In this document: piece by piece, positions 33,730 through 44,200 of the stretch
Layout of the letters: each line of letters opens with the position of its first letter
Numbering within the stretch: position 1 is the stretch's first letter
DNA from: Azospirillum thiophilum
GTDB lineage: Bacteria > Pseudomonadota > Alphaproteobacteria > Azospirillales > Azospirillaceae
NCBI RefSeq assembly: GCF_001305595.1
Contig: NZ_CP012405.1
Coordinates: 293,501-357,500, forward strand
Length of the DNA: 64,000 nucleotides
Direction of reading: 5' to 3'
The notes under the pieces: generated by a model
Databases searched by the model: none
The model's input: the letters and a program-made list of their open reading frames with translations, nothing else
What the model was told of the DNA's origin: nothing
Made by a program: the position numbers and the translations under genes

Positions 33730-36700
33730 GGAGAGCGATCCGGGGGAGGGAGACAGGGAACGGTGCCGCGGCAGGCTGCAAGCAGGGCATCGTTGACGGC
33801 CCCGGCCCCGCTGTCCAGAGGCAAAAGCCAGCCGCCGCCCAGGTCCCGGATACGTTCGGCCATCGCCCCCAAATCGAAGGCGAGCACCGGCAATCCCGCC
33901 GCCCAGGCTTCCGACAGGGCGTAGCACCAGGTTTCGGGCCAGACCGACGGCAGGAAGACGAGATCGGCTCCGGTTTCCGCGATCAACCCGGCGGCTTCGC
34001 CTTCCCGGTAGGGACCGGTCACGAAAACCTGACCGGTCGCGAACAGACCGACATCGTCCTGGGAATGCCCGACCAGAATGAACTCCAGGGGCAGAGCACG
34101 GGTGGCGGCGTCCCGCGCGCAGTCGTGGAGGACATGATAGCCCTTGTGGGCGCCCACCGCACCGATCACGCAGATCCGCCAGGGCTTCGCATCCGTCCCG
34201 CCCGGCCGACCGGCGGGACGGCGCGGAATTGGCGGGCGGACATCATCCCAGGACCGAACCGTGACGGCTGCCCCTGGAACGTGCCGCCGGATCCGGTCGG
34301 CGGCGTCCCGGCTGGGTGCCAGAACTGTCCGGGCGTTGCGGAGAAGCGTGGCATGTCGGGCACGGTATCCGGCAACCGACAGCCCTCGCCCGAAACGTGA
34401 ACCGTTGAGGGCGACGCAGCGTGTGCAACGCCCGCCATCCTCCCCCTCGTCCGGGCCGCCGCAAAAGCGGCCGGACCCGTCGATCATCGTGATCCGCGGG
34501 CAGATCGGGCCGTAATCGTGGAGCACGACATCGAGGAGCACGCCCAACCGCCCGGCGAGCTCATCGACCATGGGATCATGGTTCAGCAGATGATGGATCT
34601 CAATCGCCGCAACTCCTGCCCGAAGAAGAAACTCGCACAGCGCCTCTGCTTCCGTGGCGGGCGTGAACACCAGATCCTTGAGGTCGGGCTGGTCGTAGAC
34701 CTCGACCCGGCAACGGGCGGGCCTGCCTGCCGCCGGCGGGTGGGGCCGCAGGATCAACGTCCGCAGCCCATCGGCCTCCCTTTGCCGGCAGCGCTCCTCG
34801 ACATGCCGGGCGACGCCGCCCCCGAGGTCGAAGGTGACGAGAAGCAGGACGTTCCCGTCCGCTCCCGCCGCCACGAACCGGGCCTCGTCCAACCGCCGCC
34901 GGGCGGCGGCCAGCGGGTCGGCGGCGGCGAAACGGCGGATGAGCCCGTCATAGCCGGGATGCAGCGCGTTGAGGGCGGCGAGGTTGCGGGCCAGAAGCCG
35001 GGACTTCTCCGAACCGAAGGATCGGCTGCCGACATGCCCCACGAAAACGTCGGCCGCAGCCACGTGACGCCAGCCCATCCGGCGCGCCCGCAGGCAGAAA
35101 TCATTCTCCTCGCCGTAACCGCGTCCAAACCGTGTTTCCGACAGTGCCCCCACCTCGTCCAGGCAATCGCGGCGAAGATACCAGCAGAAACCCACGCCGG
35201 TCGGGATCTCCACCCGCAACCCGGCATTGGCCGCCGCCGCCAGGGCGTCGCGCGCGGCGACACCGTCCCGATCGGGGATCGGGCCGCCGCCTGACGGGTA
35301 GCTGAGAATGGAAGCGTCGTTCGACAGCGCGGTCGCACTGCCCACGCCGGGGGAGCTGTACGCCGCCGCCCGCAGCCGCCGCCACCAATCGCCGGCCGGC
35401 AGCGTATCGGCGTTGAGCAGGATGGCGTCGCGATCGGCATGGACCGCCAGCCCCCTATTGGCGCTGGCCGGGAAGCCGAGGTTGGATGGGTTGCGGACGA
35501 GATGAATGCGCCCCGACGCCGCCAGCGCGCGAAGTTCCTCAGTCAACCCGGCATCGGGACTGGCATCGTCGATCACCACCACGGTCCCCGGCATCGTCGC
35601 CGTGGTGTCCAGCACCGCCGCGATGCAGGCCATGGTCTCCGTCCTGCCACAGTAGACAGGAATGACGACGTCCACCCCTGCCGCCATCCGGGCCTGGGCC
35701 TGCCGCGGCGGTGGCTCGTCCACCGGCATGGGGATCGGCGGCAGACCGGCGGCCAGCACCCGTCGCCATGCCTCGCCATCCTTCGGCGTCCCGAGAACCC
35801 GTGCCACCGCCGGCCAGTCCGTCCACCCGACCGGACTGCCCTCCAGGGGAATGCCCGCGGCGGCGACCCACAGGCGTCCCGGCGTCAATCCGCTGTCGCC
35901 GAGGTCGAGGTGAAAGGCCCCGCCCACGGCCGTCACGATCCGCTCTCTCGCCCTTTCGTCGATCACAGTCACGGTCATATCCCGGCCGGGACCGCCGGGC
36001 CGCCGAACCCAGCCGGTCAGCCGGGATCCCGTCAGCGACACCTCTCCTTCGATCGCCCGGCGCCCGGTTCCTTCGGAGGATGCGGTGCCTACAGGCGCTC
36101 CCAGGAACGCGACCTCTCCGAGGAACAGCGCGACCGGCTCCCCGCGCCATCCGGGCGGCATCGGCAGAGCGAAGCCCGCCAGAAGCACATCGGGGCACCC
36201 TGCTCCGATCCCGAAACGCTCCAAAAAGGCGGCGGGCAGCTGGCCGTTGGGAAAGAGCGTTCCGTCCGCGACGCCCGCGATCCGCAGCGACAGGCCCGGA
36301 CCGCTGCAGACCCGCATGGCACCAATGATGCGCATGGTGTTCGGGGCGATTTCATCCAAAGCCATCCATCCCGGAACCGTGCCGGAGTGAACCGCCTGAT
36401 CCGCCAGCCCGGCCAGAATCGGCGTCCGGCGAACCGGCAGCCGGCCGAGCAGACTTTCGACAAGAGCTGCGGCAGCAGCCGCCTCTCCGGTCAGGAACCG
36501 GGCAGACGCGAGCGCCATTTCCGCCTCGGTCCCCGCACCCATGGCCAAGGATGCGTCAAGATGCGGAATCGCCTCGTCCGCCCGACCGGCGGCGATCAAC
36601 AGGGCGCCGAGAAGCGCGGCCAGCGACGCATCATCGGGCGCGACACGTCGGGCGCGCCCGGCATAGCGCAGAGCCGTCGCCCTATCGCCTGTGGCCGCCG

Positions 36701-36848
36701 CCGCGCGGGCCAATGCCGCCAGCGCTATGCGATGGCAGTCCGGAACACCGAGGAGAATACGGGCAAGCTCCTCGGCCTCGCTGAACCGTCCTTGGTCCAG
36801 CAGGGCGTCGAGGCGTTCGGCAGGATCGTCGCTGGCATTGATCGGCAT
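33726..36848 (-). CDS. TPR - GT2 - GT4 multidomain glycosyltransferase
   Basis: A 1040-residue protein and the first gene of its operon. Residues 1-140 are TPR-like helices (LDQGRFSEAEELARILL and GRADEAIPHLDASLA). Residues ~150-370 are of unknown fold, including a short beta module with GWVRRPGG similar to those at 24308 and 26758. A GT2 domain is at ~390-640 (VDVVIPVYCGRTETMA, VVVIDDASPD, ILLNADTLP, GYGEENDFCLRA). A GT4-type domain follows at ~660-1030 (VIGAVGAHKGYHVLHD, LVFLPSVWPETWCYALSEAW). Two catalytic domains in one chain suggest successive sugar additions, as in polymerising or disaccharide-adding enzymes. Confidence 0.85.
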   Translation of the reverse strand: MPINASDDPAERLDALLDQGRFSEAEELARILLGVPDCHRIALAALARAAAATGDRATALRYAGRARRVAPDDASLAALLGALLIAAGRADEAIPHLDASLAMGAGTEAEMALASARFLTGEAAAAAALVESLLGRLPVRRTPILAGLADQAVHSGTVPGWMALDEIAPNTMRIIGAMRVCSGPGLSLRIAGVADGTLFPNGQLPAAFLERFGIGAGCPDVLLAGFALPMPPGWRGEPVALFLGEVAFLGAPVGTASSEGTGRRAIEGEVSLTGSRLTGWVRRPGGPGRDMTVTVIDERARERIVTAVGGAFHLDLGDSGLTPGRLWVAAAGIPLEGSPVGWTDWPAVARVLGTPKDGEAWRRVLAAGLPPIPMPVDEPPPRQAQARMAAGVDVVIPVYCGRTETMACIAAVLDTTATMPGTVVVIDDASPDAGLTEELRALAASGRIHLVRNPSNLGFPASANRGLAVHADRDAILLNADTLPAGDWWRRLRAAAYSSPGVGSATALSNDASILSYPSGGGPIPDRDGVAARDALAAAANAGLRVEIPTGVGFCWYLRRDCLDEVGALSETRFGRGYGEENDFCLRARRMGWRHVAAADVFVGHVGSRSFGSEKSRLLARNLAALNALHPGYDGLIRRFAAADPLAAARRRLDEARFVAAGADGNVLLLVTFDLGGGVARHVEERCRQREADGLRTLILRPHPPAAGRPARCRVEVYDQPDLKDLVFTPATEAEALCEFLLRAGVAAIEIHHLLNHDPMVDELAGRLGVLLDVVLHDYGPICPRITMIDGSGRFCGGPDEGEDGGRCTRCVALNGSRFGRGLSVAGYRARHATLLRNARTVLAPSRDAADRIRRHVPGAAVTVRSWDDVRPPIPRRPAGRPGGTDAKPWRICVIGAVGAHKGYHVLHDCARDAATRALPLEFILVGHSQDDVGLFATGQVFVTGPYREGEAAGLIAETGADLVFLPSVWPETWCYALSEAWAAGLPVLAFDLGAMAERIRDLGGGWLLPLDSGAGAVNDALLAACRGTVPCLPPPDRSP

Positions 36849-36872
36849 CCCGCACCCGCAGCCGGCGATGCG

Positions 36873-38084
36873 TCAGGCGAAATGGGACGTGTTGAGCCCC
36901 GTGAAGCCGACCAGCGTGATCTGGGTTCCATCGGCCAGCGCGATGATGGTGTTGCCCCCCTGCACGACAGCATTTTCGACCAGGCTGGCGGCACTGACGC
37001 CATAGCCCTGGACTGCCAGCTTGTTGCCGGAGGACGCACCGAAATCGCCGATCATCGAATGCCCGCCGCCAAACACCGTGGAGAATACGAAAAGATTGTT
37101 GTCGGCGCCGCCGAGCAGCGTCGAGTTTCCGGTTCCACCGATGACCGTGTCGTCGCCGCCACCGCCGCGCAGGGTGGAATTCCCCGAACCGCCGACCAGC
37201 AGGTCGCCGCGCGAACTGCCGGTCATGTCGGTATTGCCCGTACCGCCCATCAGCGTAACGGTGCTGGCACCCGACACGGTGGATGCACCTTCGCCGGCAA
37301 ACATCGCGGTGTTGCCGCTGCCGCCGACCAGAAGACCTTGGCCGGTGCCCCCCAGCAGCGTGGAGTTGCCGGCGCCGCCGAACAGCGTGGAGTTGCCGGC
37401 GCCGGCCTGAAGCACCGAGTTGCCGCCGCCTCCGACCAGAATTGAGTTGCCGCCGCCGGCAATGATGGTGTCGTTGCCGGTCCCGGCAAAAACAGTGTCG
37501 TTGCCGTTGGCATAGACGAGGTTGTTTCCGCCGAACAGCCCGACCGTGTTGTTGCCGGCGCCGGCGGATATGGTGTTGTTGCCGTTGGTGGTGATGACGA
37601 CATCGTCGCCCCTGCCGGCCACGATGTTGAAACGATCCGTCGCCTTGGCTTCGGCCGCGGTGCCGATGACAGAACCGCCGTCGCCACCGACCACGGTGCC
37701 CGAACCGGTGCCGGTGTTGATCTGGGTCCCGGAGACGTCGTTGCCGACCAGCAGCCGGTTCTCACCCGCCCCGCCGGCCACGCTGACTGCCCGTTCCGTG
37801 TCGGTGACCACCAGGACCGAATTGTCCCGGCTCACCGCGGCGACCGTGTCGACACCCGAAACGGTGACGACCTCCACCTCGGTCCCGCTGCCGTTCCAAA
37901 CCGATGTGTTGACGATGGACGGGTTGGAGAGAATCGAAGTGATGGCCGAAGAGGGCACCGTCGTCGTCGGCGTCGTCCCGGTGGACGAAACGGTTTCGGT
38001 CCTGACGACTGTGGTCGAGAGCGTGGACATCACGTTGGTCACGCTGGCGCCGTTAATACCGCCGCTGATGGTATCGATGGCCAT
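36873..38084 (-). CDS. RTX-like secreted repeat protein (403 aa)
   Basis: A small secreted-type protein. The N-terminal ~110 residues are Thr/Ser/Val-rich without a cleavable signal peptide. The region ~120-345 has glycine-rich RTX-like nonapeptides. Some match the calcium consensus (GTGNDTI, GGGGDDTVIGG), but many read GGAGNSTLLGG, with Asn-Ser in place of x-Asp. The C-terminus, DGTQITLVGFTGLNTSHF, is typical of type I secretion substrates. It lies 24 bp before the five-gene glycosyltransferase operon on the same strand and about 12 kb from the exporter pair. Probable surface or matrix protein secreted by that exporter. Confidence 0.8.
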   Translation of the reverse strand: MAIDTISGGINGASVTNVMSTLSTTVVRTETVSSTGTTPTTTVPSSAITSILSNPSIVNTSVWNGSGTEVEVVTVSGVDTVAAVSRDNSVLVVTDTERAVSVAGGAGENRLLVGNDVSGTQINTGTGSGTVVGGDGGSVIGTAAEAKATDRFNIVAGRGDDVVITTNGNNTISAGAGNNTVGLFGGNNLVYANGNDTVFAGTGNDTIIAGGGNSILVGGGGNSVLQAGAGNSTLFGGAGNSTLLGGTGQGLLVGGSGNTAMFAGEGASTVSGASTVTLMGGTGNTDMTGSSRGDLLVGGSGNSTLRGGGGDDTVIGGTGNSTLLGGADNNLFVFSTVFGGGHSMIGDFGASSGNKLAVQGYGVSAASLVENAVVQGGNTIIALADGTQITLVGFTGLNTSHFA

Positions 38085-38176
38085 GGATGCCGACTTCGCT
38101 TCGTTTGTCGCCGCAGGGTTGCTATCCTGTGCCAGGATTCGCTGTTACAGCGTATCCTAGGTTTTCGTAGGAGTCC

Positions 38177-40135
38177 TTATAATAAATTCGACTGATTGTA
38201 ACACGATTCCGCGCCCAGCAGCGCCCTCTCGACCCAAGCTTCGGTGTAGTCCAGCCGGACCGGCGAATAGCGGTGCTCGTCAAACGCAGCACTTCCCGAT
38301 TGGGTCAGCGAGTTCTCGTGGTGCAGACCGATGGCGAGACAATCAGGCAGCGAGCGAACCGCCCCCCAGCCGTAGCGCATCCGGATACGGGTCAGAAACT
38401 CGGAATCGGCGCCCGTCCGAACCTCCTCGAAAAGGCCGACAGCCTCGACCAGCTCCCTTCGGAACAAGGTGGATGCCGGATTCAGATGTCCGTACCCTCC
38501 ACCCCGGCGGAAGACGATGTGCCCGTCCCCCGTCATCCGCAGCCAGTTCGACGTCGAGCACGCCACCCTGTCGTCCATCGCGTCAAGCTGGCGCCGCAGA
38601 TGCGCGGGATGCATCCAGTCGTCCGAATCATGAAAGGCCAGGAACGCACCTTTCGCCTGTTCGATACCTCGGTTCTTGGAAGCGTAGGTTCCCCGGTTCG
38701 CGTCATTTAGGATGACGGTGACCCGCGGGTCGCGACGGGCGAGCCGGGCGATCACGGCCTGAGACCCGTCGGTGCTGGCATCGTCGATGATGATGAGTTC
38801 GAGATCGCCGATGTCCTGAGCAAGGACGCTGCCCGCCGCACGCTCCACGGTGGCGGCCGAATTGAAGCAGGACATCATAACCGACACCTTCGGGAATTCC
38901 CCCGACCGGTCGCGGGCGGCCCTGTGGAAGGCGAAGGGAGCGGGGATGATCGAGCGGTCGTGGCTATCGATCTCCAACCCATGCATGGCGCCGTACATCC
39001 GCAAGAGGGAGAACCATCCTTCCCGGTCGCCGCGGTCGAGAGCCAGGTTGGCGAAGCCCGGCAGATGCTCGCCCTGGAGGCCGGACAGCCCGGCCGCCCG
39101 GCTGAACATGGCGGTCGCCTCCACCGGCCGGCCGTCGGCGCGCAGGAACTCGGCGACCATGAGCGCTTCGTTCTTGTCCATCAGCGGGTTGTTGAACAGG
39201 GCGACCCCGGCGAGGGTAAGCGCGGTTTGACGGTCGCTATCGAAAACCGCCGACAGATAGCGGACGAGCAGATCGCCGCGCGTCGGAACCTCGTGGAACG
39301 CATCCCGGCACAGCCGCGTTCCGACGGCCTGATTGCCGCTCCGCAGTGCCCAGCGCGCGGTGAGCCCCATCAGTTCCAGCCGATCCGTCTCTGCCACAAC
39401 TTCCAGATAGGCGGCATCGTCGAGAATCCGGGTTCCGATCGCGAAGGCACTTCGGTTGGCGTTGAGACTGGCGAGAACGCGGGCCGCCTCGATCATCAGA
39501 TAAGGCCGCAACGGCCCGGCAACCGTCCAATCCCCCCGCTCGCACGCCCGGTGCAGAAGGACCAGGACCAGTCGAAAGTCGGACTTGCCAAGAGCCCGCA
39601 TCATCTCCCTGGATTTGCCCGGATTGTCGCCCGCCTGCAGCCCCTTGGCCAAATCGCCGATCCGGCACAGATAGGTTCCATGCCGCCCCTTGACCGACAA
39701 CATCCGGTCCCACCAGCCAGCCAGCCCACCGGGCGAAACGCGGAAGGACGGATCGGGCGAGGCCAGCGCCTCGCCGAGGTTTCCGGCCGCCAGGATGGTT
39801 CTGTTCGCGTCCTTCAGCAGCCCATTCCGGGCTGCATCCTCACGCAACGCGCCACGGAACAGCTTGTCGGCGAACACCACGGACACCATGGCATGAAGGC
39901 CGTCCTGCGCCTGCCCCGCCTCCCGCGCTCCATCGGTCAGGGGAAGCGCAGACAGCAGGGCGTGCCGGATCGTCGGCGGCACGGCCACGTCCCCAGCGTC
40001 CCGGCTCCGCGATTCCGTCGAGGCCGGGCAGAGTGCCGCATCGAACAGGCCGCGAACCAAGGCGTCCCGCTCCGGCAAGGGCCGGTTCTGATTTCGGACA
40101 TGCTGTCTGAGAAAGAGAACCGCTTCGCGGATCAT
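38177..40135 (-). CDS. GT2 glycosyltransferase with long helical N-terminus
   Basis: A protein of about 652 residues. The first ~400 residues are mostly helical and TPR-like (MVAEFLRADGRPVEATAMF), with no assigned family. A GT2 domain begins near 415: VSVMMSCFNSAATVERAAGS, LIIIDDASTDGSQ, a FLAFHDSDDWMHP DxD motif, and a conserved GADSEFLTRI. An alternative TTG start at 40174 adds 13 residues; neither start has a good ribosome site. IS copy 2 lies 70-110 bp upstream, so its promoter may have been displaced or replaced by an outward IS promoter. Confidence 0.8.
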   Translation of the reverse strand: MIREAVLFLRQHVRNQNRPLPERDALVRGLFDAALCPASTESRSRDAGDVAVPPTIRHALLSALPLTDGAREAGQAQDGLHAMVSVVFADKLFRGALREDAARNGLLKDANRTILAAGNLGEALASPDPSFRVSPGGLAGWWDRMLSVKGRHGTYLCRIGDLAKGLQAGDNPGKSREMMRALGKSDFRLVLVLLHRACERGDWTVAGPLRPYLMIEAARVLASLNANRSAFAIGTRILDDAAYLEVVAETDRLELMGLTARWALRSGNQAVGTRLCRDAFHEVPTRGDLLVRYLSAVFDSDRQTALTLAGVALFNNPLMDKNEALMVAEFLRADGRPVEATAMFSRAAGLSGLQGEHLPGFANLALDRGDREGWFSLLRMYGAMHGLEIDSHDRSIIPAPFAFHRAARDRSGEFPKVSVMMSCFNSAATVERAAGSVLAQDIGDLELIIIDDASTDGSQAVIARLARRDPRVTVILNDANRGTYASKNRGIEQAKGAFLAFHDSDDWMHPAHLRRQLDAMDDRVACSTSNWLRMTGDGHIVFRRGGGYGHLNPASTLFRRELVEAVGLFEEVRTGADSEFLTRIRMRYGWGAVRSLPDCLAIGLHHENSLTQSGSAAFDEHRYSPVRLDYTEAWVERALLGAESCYNQSNLL

Positions 40136-40242
40136 GGACGTATGATTGAATTGAGCTGACCACTGATAATCCAATTAAGTGGCACAAAGCCGGGCAGGCG
40201 TCCAGCCGATACCGTGGCCGGAACATCATGCGCCGGAAGTCA

Positions 40243-41257
40243 AAACCTGTTTGCAGCGGGCTTGTGCCAGCCGGTGCTGAGCGGGATGCTACTTTAAGCA
40301 GAAGAGAGGTGTTGCGCCGGGCGGCTGGTCTGGTAGGGCGGTGGGCATCGTCAACAGCCATTCGAGCCACATTTCATGGGCAGCGCCCTTCGTCCCGCAA
40401 GCACCACGCCGGCGTCCTGGGACGCGTTCTCCGACGTCGATGCCTTCGTCGAGGAGGTGCTGGTCGAACTGGCGGCGATGGCGGCCGACGGCACGCGTCG
40501 AGCCCGCACCGGGGCCCAAAGCGTCTCTCACCGGAGCCGGGCTGCGCAAGGCAATCATGGCCATCTGGTGCGTCGGCTTCTGCGGCATGCAATGGCGCGC
40601 CATCGGCCAGCTCACCGACATCCCGTTCGGCACGCTGTACACTCTGTTCGCCCGCTGGACACGGCTTGGGCTGTGGCGCCGCTTGCTCGATCGGCTGCGC
40701 CGCACATGGCGTCTGGCCTGCGGCGATACGGCGGAGCCGAGCGCGGTGGTGATCGACAGCCGCACCTGCCCAGCGGCTCCGAGTTGCTTTGCGCGTGGCG
40801 TGGACGGCGGCAAGAAGATCCGTGGCGTGAAGGTCCATATTGCCGTCGAGAAGTACGGCATTCCGCTGGCGATCGATGCAGCGCCGGCCAACGTGCACGA
40901 CACCAGAGGCATCGTGCCGGTGCTGCGCCAGTTCGCCGGATGTGGCTTCCAAGGGCCGGCCATCGGCGATCTCGGCTATCGCGGCGAACGTCTGGCCAAA
41001 GCCGCGGAAACGTTCGGCATCACGGTCCGGCCGATCGCCCGCGGCCGCAAGGGGGTATTCATCCCGACCGAGATCGCCTGGGTGGTGGAGCGCTCCTTTA
41101 GCTGGATCAGACGCTACCGGAGATTGAACACCATCGTCGAGCGGACGAAGGAGCACCTCGTCGCTTTCGTCCAAATCGCCTTTATCTCGATCCTCGCACG
41201 GCGCCTGAAGCGGCTCGTTCCCCAGGAGGTCAGCGCATAACTGCTGCAAACAGCTTC
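40243..41257 (+). mobile_element. IS5-family insertion sequence, copy 2 (1015 bp)
   Basis: It aligns end to end with copy 1 in the same orientation, with about ten substitutions and one 1-nt insertion. The left end has A in place of the terminal G. Flanking trinucleotides are TCA on the left and TTA on the right, again TNA-type but not matching. It lies between the glycosyltransferase gene and the stop codon of the giant repeat protein, 6 bp from that stop, so neither gene is cut. Confidence 0.88.
40376..41240 (+). pseudogene. IS5-family transposase (copy 2, frameshifted)
   Basis: It begins with the same MGSALRPAST as copy 1, but one extra base near 40498-40501 (GTCGAGCCC against GTCCGCCC) shifts the frame at about codon 42. 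All three catalytic residues lie downstream of the shift in the second frame. That frame is open from an ATG at 40341, giving a 299-residue protein with a different N-terminus, so residual activity cannot be excluded. Confidence 0.75.
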
Positions 41258-41263
41258 TTAAGC

Positions 41264-44200
41264 TCAGCCGAGGTTGATGTCGGAGAGCGAGAGCACCGCG
41301 CCGTTATACACGCCGAACAACCGGACCTCGGTGGCGGCCACCTGACCGTCGCCGTTGGTATCGACCACCTGGTAGAGACCCGAGTTCGTGCCGTTGTTGG
41401 CCAGAACCAAGATGCTCACACCAGCCGACGAGTTCGTCAGCGTCCCCAGAGCCGAGCGGAAACTGGCGAGGTCGATGTCCGTCAGGCTGCCGCTCACCGC
41501 CGAGGTCAGGCTCACCAGCTCGTTGGTGACGCTCACCCCGTTGGTCGCCGCGGACGCCGTGGTCAGCGCCGAGTCACCATTCTTGTCCGCCGTCGTCCGG
41601 GCCGTACCGGTCAGCTGCACCTTGTCGGTGCCCGTCTGGAAGTTGCTCACCGAGATGAACCCGGTGTTGGCCCCCAGAGCGCCGATATCGGTGAAGGACG
41701 AGTACACGACCGTGTCGGTCCCGCTGCCCGACGCCAGGCTGATGCTGTCGCCCGTGCCGCCGAGGAAGCGGATCGAGCCGGCAGTCACCGTCACCGCGTC
41801 GGTGCCGGTGCCGCCGATCAACGTCTCGACGTTGCTGAGCGACATGGTCACACCGGTGTTGCCCAGGGTGATCACGTCGTTGCCGGTGCCGCCTGTCAGC
41901 GTCTCGATGGCGCGCAGGAGGATCGTCGAACCGCCGTCGCCCAGACTGACCACGTCGCTGCCCGCGCCGCCGACCAGGATCTCGATCCCGCTCTCGGCCC
42001 GCATGGTGACGCCGGTGTCGCCCAGGATCACCAGATCGCTGCCCGCACTGCCGGTCATGGTGTCGATGCCGCGGGTGATGACGGTGTTGCCCGTCGCACC
42101 CAGGGTGACGACGTCCGAACCGGTGCCGCCGACCAGATACTCGACGCCCGAAGCCAGCATCGTCACGCCGGCGGCGCCGGTGAAGACGATATCGGTGGAA
42201 GCGCCGCCGGTCAGGGTGTCGATACCGGTGACGGTGATCGTGTTCGCCGTGTCGCCGAGCATGATCACGTCGGTGTCGACGTTGCCGACCAGAGTATCGA
42301 CCGCGCGGGTCAGCAGCGTGCTGCCCGTGGTGCCCAGCGTGACCACGTCGGTCGCCGCACCGCCGATCAGCAGCTCGATGCCGCTGCCCAGCGCCATGGT
42401 GATGCCGGTGTCGCCCAGGAACACCCAGTCGGTGCCCGCACCGCCCGACAGAGTGTCGATGCCGCGGGTGATGACGGTGTTGCCCGCCGAACCCAGGGTC
42501 ACGACGTCCGAACCGGTACCGCCGACCAGGAACTCGACGCCCGAGACCGTCATCGTCACGCCGGCCGAACCGGTGAAGACGACGTCGGTGGAATCGCCGC
42601 CGGTCAGGGTGTCGATGCCTGTCACGGTGATCGTGTTGACCGTGTCACCCAGCGTGATGACGTCGGTGCCCACGTTGCCGATCAGGGTCTCGATCGCACG
42701 GGTCAACAGGGTGGTGCCCGAAGTGCCAAGCGACAGCACGTCGGCGGCCGAACCGCCGACCAGCGTTTCGATGTCGGTGCCCAGCGTCATCGTGTTGCCG
42801 GTGTCGCCCAGGATCACCAGGTCGGAACCCGCACCGCCGATCAGCGTCTCGATGCCGCGGATCGTGGCGGTGTTGCCGGCCGTGCCCAGGGTCAGGACAT
42901 CGGTGCCGGCAGCGCCGACCACGAAATCCGCACCCGACACGGTGAGGGTCGCACCGGTGGTGCTCGTTAAGATCACCTCGACGCCCGTGCCGCCGATCAA
43001 CGTCTCGATGCCGATCGCAAGGATGGTGCCGCCGACCGTGCCGATGGTCACCACATCGGTGCCCACGCCACCCGTCAGCGTCTCGATGCCAGACACCAGC
43101 AGGGTGTTGCCCGCAGTGCCCAGCGTGACGATGTCGGAAGCGATGCCGCCGGTCAGCGTCTCGATGCCGCCCATCAGGAGCGAGTTCGCCGTGTTGCCCA
43201 GCATGACGGCGTCGGTGCCGGCGCTGCCGGTCAGCGTCTCGATGCCGCGCAGCAGCACCGTGTTGCCGGCCGTGCCCAGGGTGACGAGGTCGATGCCCGT
43301 GCCACCGATCAGGATTTCGAGGCCAGACGCCAGCAGCGTCGAACCGCCCGAACCCAGGAACACCAGGTCCGAACCGGCATCGCCGGCGATCGTCTCAAGC
43401 GCGTTGACAAGCAGGGTGTTGCCCACCGTGCCCAGCGTGACGACGTCGGTGCCGACATTGCCGGTCAACGTCTCGAGCGCCGATACCAGCAGGCTGTTGC
43501 CCGCCGTGCCCAGCGTGATGGCGTCGATGCCCAAACCGCCGGAAAGCGTCTCGAGACCCGAAATCAGCATCGTGGTGCCGGTGTCGCCGATGGTGATGAC
43601 GTCGGTGCCGACGGAGCCCGTCAGCGTCTCCAGGCCGCGCAGGATCAGCGTGTCGCCCGCCGTACCCAGCGTGACGGCATCGGCGGTGGTGCCGCCGACC
43701 AGGATTTCGATGCCCGAGACCAGGACGGTGGTGCCGCCCAACCCCAGGAAAATCACGTCGGTGCCCGAGCCGCCGGTGATCGTCTCCAGCAGGTTGGCGA
43801 GCAGCGTACCGCCGGCCGAGCCAAGCGTGACGGCATCGGTGCCGACGCCGCCGGTCAGCGTCTCGAAGGCTTGGACCAGCAGGGTGTTGCCGGATGTGCC
43901 CAGTGTCGCAATGTCCCTCGCGGTCCCGCCGATCAGCGTTTCCAAGGCCGAAACCAGAAGCGTGCCGCCCACCGAGCCCAGAGTGACGACGTCGGTGCCC
44001 GAACCACCGGCCAGCGTCTCAAGCGCCGAGACGAACAGGGTGCTGCCGGCGGTGCCGAGATCGATGACGTCGGCGGCGGTGCCGCCGACGATCGTCTCGA
44101 ACAGTGAAACCGTCGCGGTGTTGCCGGTGTCGCCAAGCGTCAGGATGTCGGTGCCGGCATTGCCGGCCAGCGTCTCGATGCCGCGCAGCAACAGCGTGTT

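Noticed and set aside
40175..40200. Sigma-54 promoter suggested by TGGCAC at 40180
   Set aside because: The required TTGC element at the -12 position is absent.
15274..41257. The IS pair as a proven composite transposon
   Set aside because: The outer target trinucleotides differ (TCA and TTA) and one transposase copy is frameshifted, so mobilisation as a unit is only a possibility.
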